Positions 23,464-32,441 of a DNA stretch of 64,000 nt are shown here, one piece after another. The DNA is from DASQZJ01 sp035638775 (GTDB lineage Bacteria > Pseudomonadota > Gammaproteobacteria > UBA5335 > SLRW01), in contig DASQZJ010000043.1 in the NCBI GenBank assembly GCA_035638775.1, positions 1 through 64,000 of the forward strand, in the 5' to 3' direction. The notes below the pieces were generated by a model. It saw only the letters and a program-made list of their open reading frames with translations. It made no database searches and was not told the origin of the DNA. The first letter of the stretch is position 1. Each line of letters begins with the position of its first letter. Both the position numbers and the translations under genes were made by a program.

Positions 23464-24132
23464 ATGCAATTGCCCTTTACCGATCGCACGGAAGCCGGCA
23501 GGCGGCTCGCCGAGGCACTGCGCGGGCAGGGGGTGGGCGGGGAGGCGATCGTGCTGGGCCTGCCCCGCGGGGGCGTTCCGGTGGCCGAAGCGGTGGCCCG
23601 GGTGCTCGGCGCCGAGCTCGACATCATCATCGTGCGAAAGCTCGGTCTCCCCGGGCAGGAAGAGCTGGCGATGGGAGCCATCGCCAGCGGCGGCGGCCGT
23701 GCCCTGAACGAGGACCTGGCCGGAATGCTGCAGCTGGACGAGGCGGATATCGCTCGGGTCGAGGCGCGCGAGCGGCGCGAGCTCGAACGGCGCGAGAAGC
23801 TCTACCGGGGCGAGCGCCCGGCGCCCGCCGTGGCGGATCGCGAGGTCGTCCTGGTGGACGACGGGCTGGCCACCGGCGCCACCATGCGTGCCGCGGTGGC
23901 GGCGGTGCGCAGCCTGGGACCGGCCCGGGTGGTGGTGGCGGTTCCGGTCGCACCGTCCGAGGCCGTGGAGCGCCTGCGCGCGGAGGCCGACGAGGTGATC
24001 TGCCTGGCCACGCCCGAGCCGTTCCTGGCGGTGGGGCGCTGGTACCGGGACTTCGGGCAGACCAGCGACGCCGAGGTGGGAGCCGTGCTGGCCCGCGCCT
24101 GGGGCGAGGATTCCGGGGGTGCCGGGCCGTGA
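23464..24132 (+). CDS. Phosphoribosyltransferase-fold protein
   Basis: A 222-residue type I phosphoribosyltransferase. The PRPP motif is VVLVDDGLATGATMRAAV, and LGLPRGGVPVAEAVA with IIIVRKLGLPGQEELAMGA are the family's N-terminal hallmarks. These proteins commonly occur fused or adjacent to a dienelactone-hydrolase-like enzyme, as here; in some Actinobacteria the two are one polypeptide. Substrate unknown. Its stop overlaps the GTG start of the hydrolase (GTGA). It begins a four-gene run with tight junctions. Confidence 0.8.
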   Translation: MQLPFTDRTEAGRRLAEALRGQGVGGEAIVLGLPRGGVPVAEAVARVLGAELDIIIVRKLGLPGQEELAMGAIASGGGRALNEDLAGMLQLDEADIARVEARERRELERREKLYRGERPAPAVADREVVLVDDGLATGATMRAAVAAVRSLGPARVVVAVPVAPSEAVERLRAEADEVICLATPEPFLAVGRWYRDFGQTSDAEVGAVLARAWGEDSGGAGP

Positions 24133-24791
24133 GCCGCGCGGGAGTCGCTACCGCCAGCGTGCGCGTCGATGCCGGCGGCGTGGCCCTGCCCGGGGATCTG
24201 GGCGTGCCACGCGGCGCGCGGGGCCTGGTGGCCTTCGCCCACGGCAGCGGCAGCAGCCGGTTCAGCCGGCGCAACCGCTACGTCGCGGAGCTTCTCAACC
24301 GCGAGCGCCTGGCGACCCTGCTGTTCGACCTGCTGACCGCGGCCGAGCACGAGGTCGACCAGGTCACCCGCGAGCATCGCTTCGACATAGAACTGTTGAC
24401 CGGGCGGCTGGTCGGAACCATTGACTGGCTGGACCGGCAGGCGGAGCTGGCGGAGCTGCCGCTGGGCCTGTTCGGCGCCAGCACCGGCGCGGCGGCGGCG
24501 CTCGGCGCGGCCGCCCTGCGGCCGGAGCGGGTGCGTGCCGTGGTCTCCCGCGGCGGCCGGCCCGATCTCGCCGGCGAGAGCCTGGAGCGGGTCCGGGCCC
24601 CGACCCTGCTGGTGGTGGGCGGGCTCGACACCCAGGTGATCGCCCTCAATCGCGAGGCGGCCGGACGCCTGACGGCGTCCCACCGCGTGGAGATCGTGCC
24701 GGGGGCGACGCATCTGTTCGAGGAGCCGGGAGCGCTGGAGAGCGTGGCGCGCCTGGCCGGGGCATGGTTCGTGAAGCACCTGGAGGACTGA
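24129..24791 (+). CDS. Alpha/beta hydrolase paired with phosphoribosyltransferase
   Basis: A 220-residue dienelactone-hydrolase-like protein starting with GTG at 24129, overlapping the upstream stop by four bases. Conserved parts: LVAFAHGSGSSRFSRRNRYVAELL, the nucleophile elbow LFGASTGAAAAL (Ser), TLLVVGGLDTQV (Asp) and PGATHLFEEPGAL (His), so the triad looks complete. Length and the N-terminal start are those of the free-standing version of the domain that is fused to phosphoribosyltransferases elsewhere. The reaction is unknown. The stop abuts the ATG of the isocitrate dehydrogenase gene. Confidence 0.78.
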   Translation: MSRAGVATASVRVDAGGVALPGDLGVPRGARGLVAFAHGSGSSRFSRRNRYVAELLNRERLATLLFDLLTAAEHEVDQVTREHRFDIELLTGRLVGTIDWLDRQAELAELPLGLFGASTGAAAALGAAALRPERVRAVVSRGGRPDLAGESLERVRAPTLLVVGGLDTQVIALNREAAGRLTASHRVEIVPGATHLFEEPGALESVARLAGAWFVKHLED

Positions 24792-25799
24792 ATGGCAAAG
24801 CGCTGGATCACCGTGCTGCCGGGCGACGGCATCGGACCCGACATCGTCGACGCGACCCTGAAGATCCTGGACCGTGCCGGCTGCGATTTCGAGTACGATT
24901 TCCACGAGGTCGGCAAGACTGCGCTGGACCACGGGCGCGACCTTATCCCGCAGGAGACGCTGGACTCGATCGAGACCACCGGTCTCGCCCTCAAGGGTCC
25001 GGTGACCACGCCCATCGGCGAGGGCTTCACCTCGGTCAACGTCACCCTGCGCAAGCACTTCGACCTCTACGCCAACGTGCGCCCCGTGATCTCCTTTCCG
25101 GGCACCAAGTCCCGCTATGACCGCATCGACATCATCACCGTGCGGGAGAACACCGAGGGCATGTACTCAGGCCAGGGGCAGACACTGAGCGAGGACGGCG
25201 AGCGCGCCGAGGCGCTGAGCGTGATGACCCGGCGCGAGTCGCTGCGGCTGATCCGCTTCGCCTTCGAGACGGCGCGCCGGGTGGGGCGCAGGAAGATCAC
25301 CATCGCGCACAAGGCGAACATCATGAAGACCACGTCCGGACTGTTCCTGCGCTGCGGGCGCGAGGTCGCCCGTGACTATCCGGAGCTCGAGCTGGAGGAG
25401 ATGATCGTCGACAATTGCTGCATGCAGCTGGTGATGAATCCCCACCGCTTCGACGTGATCGTCACCACCAACCTGTTCGGCGACATCATCTCCGACCTCT
25501 GCGCCGGGCTGGTGGGCGGCCTGGGCATGGCGCCGGGCGGCAACATCGGCGACGGCCGGGCGATCTTCGAGGCGGTCCACGGCAGTGCGCCGGACATCGC
25601 CGGCAAGAACATCGCCAATCCCACTTCGATGATCCTGGCGGCGGCGATGATGCTTGACTACCTGGACGACAAGGCCACCGGCGACCGGATCCGCTACGCC
25701 CTGCGCAAGACCATCGGCCAGGGCGACCGGACCACGCCCGACCTGGGCGGCGAGGGCACCACGACCGGCTTCGCCGACGCGGTCCTGGAACGCCTGTGA
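24792..25799 (+). CDS. NAD-dependent isocitrate dehydrogenase
   Basis: A 335-residue member of the decarboxylating isocitrate/isopropylmalate dehydrogenase family, of the short NAD-linked type. S81 and R87 in FTSVNVTLRKHF bind isocitrate, VRENTEGMYSG, KANIMK (catalytic Lys) and TNLFGDIISDL (Mg-binding Asp) are present. HGSAPDIAGKNIANP carries Asp268-Ile269, where NADP enzymes such as E. coli Icd have Lys-Tyr, so NAD is predicted. Isopropylmalate or homoisocitrate activity is less likely given the Ser-x-Asn-x-x-x-Arg motif. The ATG follows the upstream stop directly, with a GGAGG five bases before it. Confidence 0.85.
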   Translation: MAKRWITVLPGDGIGPDIVDATLKILDRAGCDFEYDFHEVGKTALDHGRDLIPQETLDSIETTGLALKGPVTTPIGEGFTSVNVTLRKHFDLYANVRPVISFPGTKSRYDRIDIITVRENTEGMYSGQGQTLSEDGERAEALSVMTRRESLRLIRFAFETARRVGRRKITIAHKANIMKTTSGLFLRCGREVARDYPELELEEMIVDNCCMQLVMNPHRFDVIVTTNLFGDIISDLCAGLVGGLGMAPGGNIGDGRAIFEAVHGSAPDIAGKNIANPTSMILAAAMMLDYLDDKATGDRIRYALRKTIGQGDRTTPDLGGEGTTTGFADAVLERL

Positions 25800-26152
25800 C
25801 CGGGAAACGGCGCTCGCGCGAGCCCGTCCGCCGGGCGCTGCTGCGACGCCGCGAGGACCTGCTGGCGCAGCACGGGCTGCTGGAGCGCGACCGCCGGCGC
25901 CAGCGCGAGGCGCTCGAGGGCGACTGGCACGAGGCAGCGATCCAGAAGGAAAATGACGAAGTCCTGGACGCGCTCGACCAGGGCGCCATCGACCGCCTGC
26001 GCGCCATCGAGGCCGCCCTGGCCCGCCTGGACGCCGGCGATTACGGCTGCTGCCTCGCGTGCGGGCGCCCGATCGCGCCGCAGCGGCTGCGGACCCTCCC
26101 GGAGTCCGCGCTGTGCGCGGCCTGTGCCGCGGAGGCCCGGGGATCGGTCTGA
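25796..26152 (+). CDS. DksA/TraR-type zinc-finger protein
   Basis: A 118-residue protein starting with GTG that overlaps the isocitrate dehydrogenase stop by four bases (GTGA). The C-terminal finger is YGCCLACGRPIAPQRLRTLP followed by LCAACA, a C4 zinc site with the DksA spacing. The N-terminal coiled coil is shorter than in DksA (151 residues), and I do not see the DxxDxA tip, so it is more like YbiI/TraR-type paralogues that bind the RNA polymerase secondary channel. A regulatory role is inferred. Its stop abuts that of the convergent poxB-like gene. Confidence 0.78.
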   Translation: MTGKRRSREPVRRALLRRREDLLAQHGLLERDRRRQREALEGDWHEAAIQKENDEVLDALDQGAIDRLRAIEAALARLDAGDYGCCLACGRPIAPQRLRTLPESALCAACAAEARGSV

Positions 26153-27829
26153 TCAGCCTCCGAACAGCTCCTTGGTCCGGGCGATGCCGTAGCCCAGCGC
26201 CTGGGAGGGGTGGATCTTGGGCGGCAGCGGCAGCTCGTCGGCATTGATCTTCACGTCCACGATCGTCGGCGCATCGGTGTCGAATGCCTGGCGCAGGGTG
26301 CCTTCGAGCTCCGCCGGATCGGTGGCCGCGAAGCCGGCGCCGCCGCAGGCGCGGGCGAAGGCCGCGAAGTCGGGGTTGAGCAGGTCGGTCTGGAAGTCCG
26401 GGATCCCCTCCGCTTCCTCTTCCATGCGGATCAGTCCCAGCTTGCTGTTGTTGAATACCACCACGTTGATCGGCAAGTGGTATTTCACCGCCGTGACGAA
26501 GTCGCCCATCAGCATCGCCAGGCCGCCGTCCCCGGCGAGCGCGATCACCTGGCGATCGGGCCAGGCCAGCTGCGCGCCGATCGCGGCCGGCATCGCGAAG
26601 GCCATGGACGCCAGCGACGAGGACAGGGTGAAGCGCTGTTCGCCGCGCAGGCGCAGGTGCCGGGCCGCCCAGATGGTGACCGTGCCGGTGTCGCAGGTGA
26701 ACACCGCGTCGTCGCGGGCCAGCTCGCCGATGGTCGCGGCGAGCCGCTGCGGCCGGATCGGGGTCTGGTCGCTGCGCTCCGCCTTGCGGTTGTCCTCCCG
26801 GAAGTCGCGCATGCGCGCCTGCGTCTTCTCGAGAAAGTCGCGGTCCTCACGGCGCCTGACCCGCTCCGTAAGGGCCTTCAGCGTCAGCCCCGCGTCGCCG
26901 GTGAGCCCGACCTCGACCGGGTAGCGCTTGCCGATCCGCGTCGGGTCGATGTCGATCTGGACCGCGGGCGCGTCCTCCGGAAAGAAGTCCCGGTAGGGGA
27001 AGTCCGTGCCCACCAGCAGCAGGGCGTCGCAGGCCGCCATCGCCTGCACCGCGGGGCGGCCGCCCAGCGCGCCGATGCCGCCGGCGCTCAGCTCGTGCTC
27101 GTCCGGGATCACGTCCCTGGCCCGCAGTGAGCGCACCACCGGCGCTCCCAGGCGGTCGGCCAGCGCGATCAGCTCCTCGCGGGCGCCCTGGCAGCCGATA
27201 CCCGCGAGGATCACCACGCGTCGCGACCGGTTCAGCAGCTCGGCCGCGGCCTCGAGGTCCTCCCGCGCGGGCAGCGTTGCGGCGCGATGGACCTGTACCG
27301 GCGCGTGCCGGCGGTCCCCCTGCCGGGGCTGCTTCGCCACGTCCACGGGCAGGCTGAGATGGGCCACCGTGCGGTGCGCCAGGGCGGTGCGGCAGGCCTG
27401 CACGATCAGGCGCGGAAGCTGCTCGGGGCGCATTACCACCTGGTTGAAGGCCGCCACGTCCTTGAACAGCGTGTACAGGTCGACTTCCTGGTGGTAGTCG
27501 GTGCCCACCTCCGTGGTATCCACCTGGCCGGTGATCGCAAGCACGGGTGCATGGTCGCGGTTGGCGTCGTAGAGGCCGTTGAGCAGGTGAATGGCGCCGG
27601 GCCCGGCAGTGCCGACGCAGACCGCGAGTCTTCCGGTCAGCTTCGCCTGGGCCGACGCCGCGAAGGCGCCGGCCTCTTCGTGACGCACCTGGATGAACTC
27701 GATGCGGGTCTGGCGGCGCACCGCATCGACCAGGCCGTTGATCGCGTCGCCCGGGATGCCGAAGATCTGGCGGACCCCGGTCTCGGCCAAAATCTCGAGG
27801 ATCAGGTCGGACACCGTGTGTCGGCTCAT
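26153..27829 (-). CDS. poxB: PoxB-type thiamine-pyrophosphate enzyme
   Basis: A 558-residue ThDP flavoenzyme closely resembling pyruvate:quinone oxidoreductase. E51 in VRHEEAGAFAAS is the catalytic Glu; CDTGTVTIWAARHL and LAGDGGLAMLMGDF with FNNSKLGLI form the ThDP site; VGTDFPYRDFFP and VQIDIDPTRIGKRYP match the FAD domain. The C-terminus stops at ARTKELFGG and lacks the roughly 15-residue amphipathic tail that tethers E. coli PoxB to the membrane. It may therefore be a soluble oxidase/dehydrogenase, or a related keto-acid enzyme. AAGGAG lies six bases before the ATG. Confidence 0.8.
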   Translation of the reverse strand: MSRHTVSDLILEILAETGVRQIFGIPGDAINGLVDAVRRQTRIEFIQVRHEEAGAFAASAQAKLTGRLAVCVGTAGPGAIHLLNGLYDANRDHAPVLAITGQVDTTEVGTDYHQEVDLYTLFKDVAAFNQVVMRPEQLPRLIVQACRTALAHRTVAHLSLPVDVAKQPRQGDRRHAPVQVHRAATLPAREDLEAAAELLNRSRRVVILAGIGCQGAREELIALADRLGAPVVRSLRARDVIPDEHELSAGGIGALGGRPAVQAMAACDALLLVGTDFPYRDFFPEDAPAVQIDIDPTRIGKRYPVEVGLTGDAGLTLKALTERVRRREDRDFLEKTQARMRDFREDNRKAERSDQTPIRPQRLAATIGELARDDAVFTCDTGTVTIWAARHLRLRGEQRFTLSSSLASMAFAMPAAIGAQLAWPDRQVIALAGDGGLAMLMGDFVTAVKYHLPINVVVFNNSKLGLIRMEEEAEGIPDFQTDLLNPDFAAFARACGGAGFAATDPAELEGTLRQAFDTDAPTIVDVKINADELPLPPKIHPSQALGYGIARTKELFGG

Positions 27830-28045
27830 GCGCGTCTCCTTCGCTTCGGTTGCGGACGGGAGCGGTACCCGGGGGTGCCGTGGACCGGCCGTGTCGGCGT
27901 TCGACCGGCCGCGGTCCGGACAATTCCCCGTCGCCGCCGGAATCGGTCTGCCGCGCCGGACCAGGCGAGCATACTATGCATTACCCTGAAGCGGACCGGT
28001 ATTCCGGATCGGTTCCGCGAGGGCACGACACGGGAGGAGCATGTC

Positions 28046-28957
28046 TTGGACGAGCTGAACACCATGATTTACGAGGTCGACGGACGCATCGCCCGGATCA
28101 CGCTGAACCGTCCGCGGCGGGGCAACGGAATTACCCTGGAGTTGCCGCGGGAGCTCGCGCACTGCGTGGAGCGCGCCGATCTCGACCCCGGCGTCCACGT
28201 GATTGCACTGGCCGGCACCGGCAAGGGCTTCTGCGGCGGCTACGACCTGGTCGACAGCGCCGAGGGCCGGGGCGGCGTCGGCACCGGGGATGCCCCGGCC
28301 GGCTCGCCGCTGGATCCGGCCGTGCAGTCCGCCAACCACGATCCGGCGCGCACCTGGGATCCGATGGTCGACTTCCAGATGATGTCGCGCAACGTGCGCG
28401 GCTTCATGAGCCTGTTCAACGCCAACAAGCCCGTGGTCTGCAAGGTGCACGGCTTCTGCGTCGCCGGCGGCACGGACATGGCGCTCTGCAGCGACCTGCT
28501 GGTGATCGCCGAGGACGCCAAGATCGGCTACCCTCCGGCGCGGGTGTGGGGCTCCCCGACCACGGCGGTATGGGCTTACCGCATCGGCATCGAGAAGGCC
28601 AAGCGGCTGCTGTTCACCGGCGACTGTCTCAGCGGTCGCGAGGCGGTGGAGTGGGGCCTGGCCACGGAATGCGCGCCACCGGAGCGCCTGGACGAGCGGT
28701 TCGAGTCCCTGCTCGGGCGCATCGCGCGGATGCCGGTGAACCAGCTCGTGATGATGAAGCTGCTGGTGAACCAGACCGTGGAGCAGGCGGGCCTGCGCAG
28801 CACGCAGGTCCTGGGCACCGTGTTCGACGGCATCACCCGTCACACCTCCGAGGGTTACGCCTTCCAGCAGCGCGCCGCCGAGGTCGGCTTCCGCCAGGCC
28901 GTGCGCGAACGCGACGAGCCCTTCGGGGACTTCGGCCACAGCAGCTTCCGGGGCTGA
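28046..28957 (+). CDS. Crotonase (enoyl-CoA hydratase/isomerase) family protein
   Basis: A 303-residue crotonase. IYEVDGRIARITLNRPRRGN is the family opening, GKGFCGGYDL the first oxyanion loop, and KVHGFCVAGGTDMALCSDLLV the second. An insertion with RTWDPMVDFQMMSRNVRGFM is typical of a roughly 300-residue subgroup. The start is taken as TTG at 28046, which has GGGAGGAG seven bases upstream; ATG at 28064 is the alternative. The reaction could be hydration, isomerisation or another CoA-ester step. It is divergent from the poxB-like gene; CATACTATGC near 27970 could be a -10 region. Confidence 0.82.
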   Translation: MDELNTMIYEVDGRIARITLNRPRRGNGITLELPRELAHCVERADLDPGVHVIALAGTGKGFCGGYDLVDSAEGRGGVGTGDAPAGSPLDPAVQSANHDPARTWDPMVDFQMMSRNVRGFMSLFNANKPVVCKVHGFCVAGGTDMALCSDLLVIAEDAKIGYPPARVWGSPTTAVWAYRIGIEKAKRLLFTGDCLSGREAVEWGLATECAPPERLDERFESLLGRIARMPVNQLVMMKLLVNQTVEQAGLRSTQVLGTVFDGITRHTSEGYAFQQRAAEVGFRQAVRERDEPFGDFGHSSFRG

Positions 28958-28978
28958 ACGGCCCCGTCCGGACCGGCG

Positions 28979-29326
28979 ATGTTGTAACCGCCACCTTGCC
29001 GACGCGGTGGTCGTGGCCCACCTCGCGTTCGTGGTTTTCGCGGTCGCCGGCGGCCTGCTGCTGCTGCGCTGGCGGCGCCTGGTCTGGCTGCACCTGCCGG
29101 CGGTCGTCTGGGTCGCGCTGGTGGCGGTGGAGGGCTGGGTCTGCCCGCTGACGCGGCTCCGGTACGCTTTGCGCGAACGCGGCGGCGAGGCCGCCTGGCA
29201 CGGCGACTTCGTGAGCCACTACCTGCTGCCGGGCTGACGCGGCACCTGCCGATTTGGCTCGCGGCATTCGTGGTGGCGGTCAACCGGGGGGGCTGCCTGT
29301 GGGTCTGGCGCCGCCGGCGGCGCTGA
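28979..29326 (+). pseudogene. DUF2784 membrane protein gene with two frameshifts
   Basis: Read with two corrections, this encodes a complete DUF2784 protein. From the ATG at 28979 an extra A at 28985-28988 turns the expected MLYRHLADAVVVAHLAF into ML-stop. The body (VVVAHLAFVVFAVAGGLLLL, WVALVAVEGWVCPLT) stays open to HYLLPG, where a second shift ends it at 29237. The family C-terminus continues in another frame as LTRHLPIWLAAFVVAV and LWVWRRRRR, ending at 29326. GTG at 29007 could start a 76-residue remnant. The tail overlaps the convergent EAL-protein gene by 47 bases. Sequencing error is possible, but two separate errors are less likely than decay. Confidence 0.75.
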
Positions 29327-32300
29327 GCTCGTGCAGCGGCCGGGGCATGCCCACGCCGTAGCCCTGGGCATAGTCCACGCCGATCTCGCGCAGGCGCCGC
29401 AGGATGTTCTCGTTCTCCGCGAATTCGGCGATGGTGCGCTTGCCCATCACCTTCCCGATCTCGTTGATGGACTTGACCACGGCCAGGTCGATGGGGTCGT
29501 CCGCGATGTCCTTGACGAACACGCCGTCGATCTTGAGGTAGTCGACCGGCAGGCTGCGCAGGTAGGCGAACGACGACAGTCCGCTGCCGAAGTCGTCCAG
29601 CGCGAACCGCACGCCCAGGGTGCGCAGCGCGTCCATGAATCGCACGGCGGTATAGAGATCGCCGATCGCGGCGGTCTCCGTGATCTCGAGGCAGATCTTC
29701 CGCGGCGGGACCCGGCCCTCTCGCAGGCGTTGCTGCAGGAAGGCGAGGAAATCGTGGTCGCCCAGCGACTGGCCGGAGAGGTTGATCGCGCACAGGCCAA
29801 GCTCTTCCAGGTGCGCGGGGTTTCGCCCCAGCCAGTCGAGCGCGTGATCGACCACCCAGCGGTCGAGCTCCGGCGCCAGGTTGTAGCGTTCCGCCGCCGG
29901 CAGGAATTCGTCCGGCTGCACCAGCGCGCCGTCATCGCCGAGCATGCGGACCAGCAGCTCGTAGTGGTGGCCGCCCGCGTCCGCCTCCTGCAGCGGCGCG
30001 ATCCATTGCCAGTGCAGCTCGAAGCGGTCCTCCTCCAGCGCCTGTCGCAGGCGCGAGACCCACTGCATTTCGCCGTAGCGCCGGGCCAGCTGCTGGTCGT
30101 CCGCGCGGTAGACGTGGACGCGGTTGCGGCCTTCGTCCTTGGCGGCGAAGCAGGCGGCGTCGACGTCCCTGAAAATCTGTGACAACTCGCCGCTGGCCCG
30201 GGTGATCGGCACCAGCCCGATGCTCACCCCCACCATGAACAGCGAGTCCTGCCACCGGAAGCGGAAGTCGCGCACGGCGTCGCGCAGGCGCTCGGCGACG
30301 TGCTCGGCCTCGTCGATGGTGCGGTGCGCAAGCAGCACGCCGAACTCGTCCCCCCCGAGCCGGGCGAGCGAGTCGCCCGGACCCGCGTGCTGCTGCATCA
30401 GCTGCGCCAGCCTACGCAGCAGGTCGTCGCCGGCAGCATGGCCGCAGGTCTCGTTGATCACCTTGAAGTTGTCGAGATCCAGGTAGCACAGGGCGTGCGC
30501 GCTGTCGTTGTCGCGCACGTCCTCGAGCAGCCGCTCGATCTCGCGTTCCAGCCAGCGCCGGTTGTACAGCCCCGTGAGCTGGTCGTGGCTGGCCTGGTGC
30601 GAGAGCTTCTCGGACAGCCGGTAGGTCTCCGTGTGATCCTCGCACACCAGCAGCAGCTCGGACGCCCGACCCGGGCCGGGTACCACCCGCGCCGTGGTGC
30701 TCACCCAGACCAGCGAGCCGTCGGGCCGCGCCAGGCAGTTCTCCCAGCGGTGATAGCGGCCGGGTTGCGCCAGGCAGGTCTCGAGTTCGCCCGCCAGCCC
30801 CTCCCTTTCCGCCCCGACTTCCAGCTCTGCCAGGTTCCTGCCGAGCAGATAGTCCACCGTGTAGCCGAGGTGGCCGGCGCCGAAGCGGTTGACGGACAGG
30901 ATGCGGCCGGTCGGGTCGAGGGTGAAGAACATGGCGGGGTTCTGGTCGTACAGCACGCGGTAGCGCTGCTCGCTCTGCTCCAGGGCCTTCCGGGCCTGCT
31001 CACGGTCGATGCGCAGCAGCACCTGCGCCACCTGGTCGGCCAGCTGGGCGCAGAAGTCGGTCTCGTCCACGGTCCAGGCGCGCGGCGCCCCCGTATGCTT
31101 GTGCCCGATCATGCCCACGATCCGGCCGCCGACGCGGATCGGCGCGTCGAGGATGGACCGGATCTCGACCGGCTCCAGGTAATCGCGCTCGAACTCCCGC
31201 GTGCGCCGATCGCTGAGGGCATCCGTGATCGCCAGCGCCCGCTCGCTGCGCAGCGCTTCGAAGTAGCGCGGGTAGCTCCGTGCGCGGCGTACGGCGCCCG
31301 GGCGGAAGAAGGCGGGCATCGCGGGCCGGTTGGCGGCGATGCAGCGCAACTCGTCCTGATCCCCGTTCCCGGTCAGCTCCCAGATGCAGACGTAGGGGAT
31401 CTGCATGGCCTGCGCCGCCGCCCGGCAGACCTCGGTCAGGGCGCGCTCGCGATCATCGCCCGTCGCCGCGGCGCTGGTGGCAATGTGCAGGATCGCCTGG
31501 CGCTGACGCTCGGTGCGTGCGAGCCGTGCGGCCTGCTCCGCGCGGGCGCGCTTCTCGTCGGTGATGTCGCGCGCGGTGGTGGACATGTACAGCGTCCGGC
31601 CGCGTGCGTCCTTCTGCACCACGGTGACCTGGGAGACCGGCACCCGGGTACCGTCATGGCGCAGCAGCACGGTCTCGCCGCGCCAGATGCCGTCGCGCCG
31701 GGCGGCGGGGTAGGCGTGCTCCTTCATGTAGCGGTACTGGTCGGGCGGGTAGGCGTCACCGAGCCGGAAACGGTAGACATCCGCCGACGTCTCCAGCCCG
31801 AACAGCTCGCGCGCGGCCTTGTTGAGGTACCGGTCGCGGCCGCTGGCGTCGGTGGTGCCGATGAAATCGCTGGTGCTGTCCAGCATGGTCCAGACATGCT
31901 CCAGCACCTCCCGGGTCGTGCGCTGGTCGAACACCAGCCGTGCGAACCGCGCGGCGACCTGCAGCCGGCGCAGATCCGCGCTGCTCCAGCGGCGGTGCTC
32001 GCTCCGGAACACCGCCAGCACCGCGGACGGAGCCGGCTGGTCCCCGACGTCGACCAGGGCCGCGGTGCCGGGACCGGCGTCCTGGAGCCAGGCGTCGCCG
32101 GGGTCGGTGTCTTTGCCGCCCGGGTCCCCGATGACCACCGGCCGGTCCGAGGCCAGCGTGCGCGCGACCAGAGAGCCCTGGCCGGCATCCACCAGGCGCT
32201 CAACCGAACCGCGGTCGGTCCAGCCGTACCCCGCGTACATGACGTAGCGTGCGGCGTCGCGGGTCGGGCGCAGGACCGCTGCCCGGTCGACGCCCAGCTG

Positions 32301-32441
32301 GGCGGCGGCCACCCGACAGACGATCGAGACCAGTGCCAGGGTCGGGTCCGCGTCACGACGGAATCCGAGCCGGGCGCTGCCACGCAGGAGAGCGCGCGGG
32401 CGCCGCGGCGCCGCCGATCGACCGTTGCTGGATTTGGCCAT
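29280..32441 (-). CDS. GAF-PAS-GAF-PAS-GGDEF-EAL cyclic-di-GMP protein
   Basis: A 1053-residue soluble signalling protein. Order: GAF (about 30-175), PAS (180-297), GAF (310-478), PAS (485-605), GGDEF (615-778), EAL (790-1040). The GGDEF motif (696-700) is intact with NRRW and DLDNFK, but the RxxD inhibitory site is absent (GPGD at 687-690). The EAL domain reads YELLVRM (E828), with INLSGQSL, LEITETA, DDFGSG (949-954), LKIDG and YAQGYGVG, so the metal-binding residues are kept and phosphodiesterase activity is expected. With four sensory domains, ligand control of c-di-GMP turnover is likely; no transmembrane segment is seen. Confidence 0.9.
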   Translation of the reverse strand: MAKSSNGRSAAPRRPRALLRGSARLGFRRDADPTLALVSIVCRVAAAQLGVDRAAVLRPTRDAARYVMYAGYGWTDRGSVERLVDAGQGSLVARTLASDRPVVIGDPGGKDTDPGDAWLQDAGPGTAALVDVGDQPAPSAVLAVFRSEHRRWSSADLRRLQVAARFARLVFDQRTTREVLEHVWTMLDSTSDFIGTTDASGRDRYLNKAARELFGLETSADVYRFRLGDAYPPDQYRYMKEHAYPAARRDGIWRGETVLLRHDGTRVPVSQVTVVQKDARGRTLYMSTTARDITDEKRARAEQAARLARTERQRQAILHIATSAAATGDDRERALTEVCRAAAQAMQIPYVCIWELTGNGDQDELRCIAANRPAMPAFFRPGAVRRARSYPRYFEALRSERALAITDALSDRRTREFERDYLEPVEIRSILDAPIRVGGRIVGMIGHKHTGAPRAWTVDETDFCAQLADQVAQVLLRIDREQARKALEQSEQRYRVLYDQNPAMFFTLDPTGRILSVNRFGAGHLGYTVDYLLGRNLAELEVGAEREGLAGELETCLAQPGRYHRWENCLARPDGSLVWVSTTARVVPGPGRASELLLVCEDHTETYRLSEKLSHQASHDQLTGLYNRRWLEREIERLLEDVRDNDSAHALCYLDLDNFKVINETCGHAAGDDLLRRLAQLMQQHAGPGDSLARLGGDEFGVLLAHRTIDEAEHVAERLRDAVRDFRFRWQDSLFMVGVSIGLVPITRASGELSQIFRDVDAACFAAKDEGRNRVHVYRADDQQLARRYGEMQWVSRLRQALEEDRFELHWQWIAPLQEADAGGHHYELLVRMLGDDGALVQPDEFLPAAERYNLAPELDRWVVDHALDWLGRNPAHLEELGLCAINLSGQSLGDHDFLAFLQQRLREGRVPPRKICLEITETAAIGDLYTAVRFMDALRTLGVRFALDDFGSGLSSFAYLRSLPVDYLKIDGVFVKDIADDPIDLAVVKSINEIGKVMGKRTIAEFAENENILRRLREIGVDYAQGYGVGMPRPLHELSAAGGARPTGSPPG

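Noticed and set aside
28958..29006. Hairpin GGGGC-TGAACG-GCCCC at the crotonase stop as a terminator
   Set aside because: Five-base stem spanning the stop codon, with no T-run; could arise by chance in GC-rich sequence.
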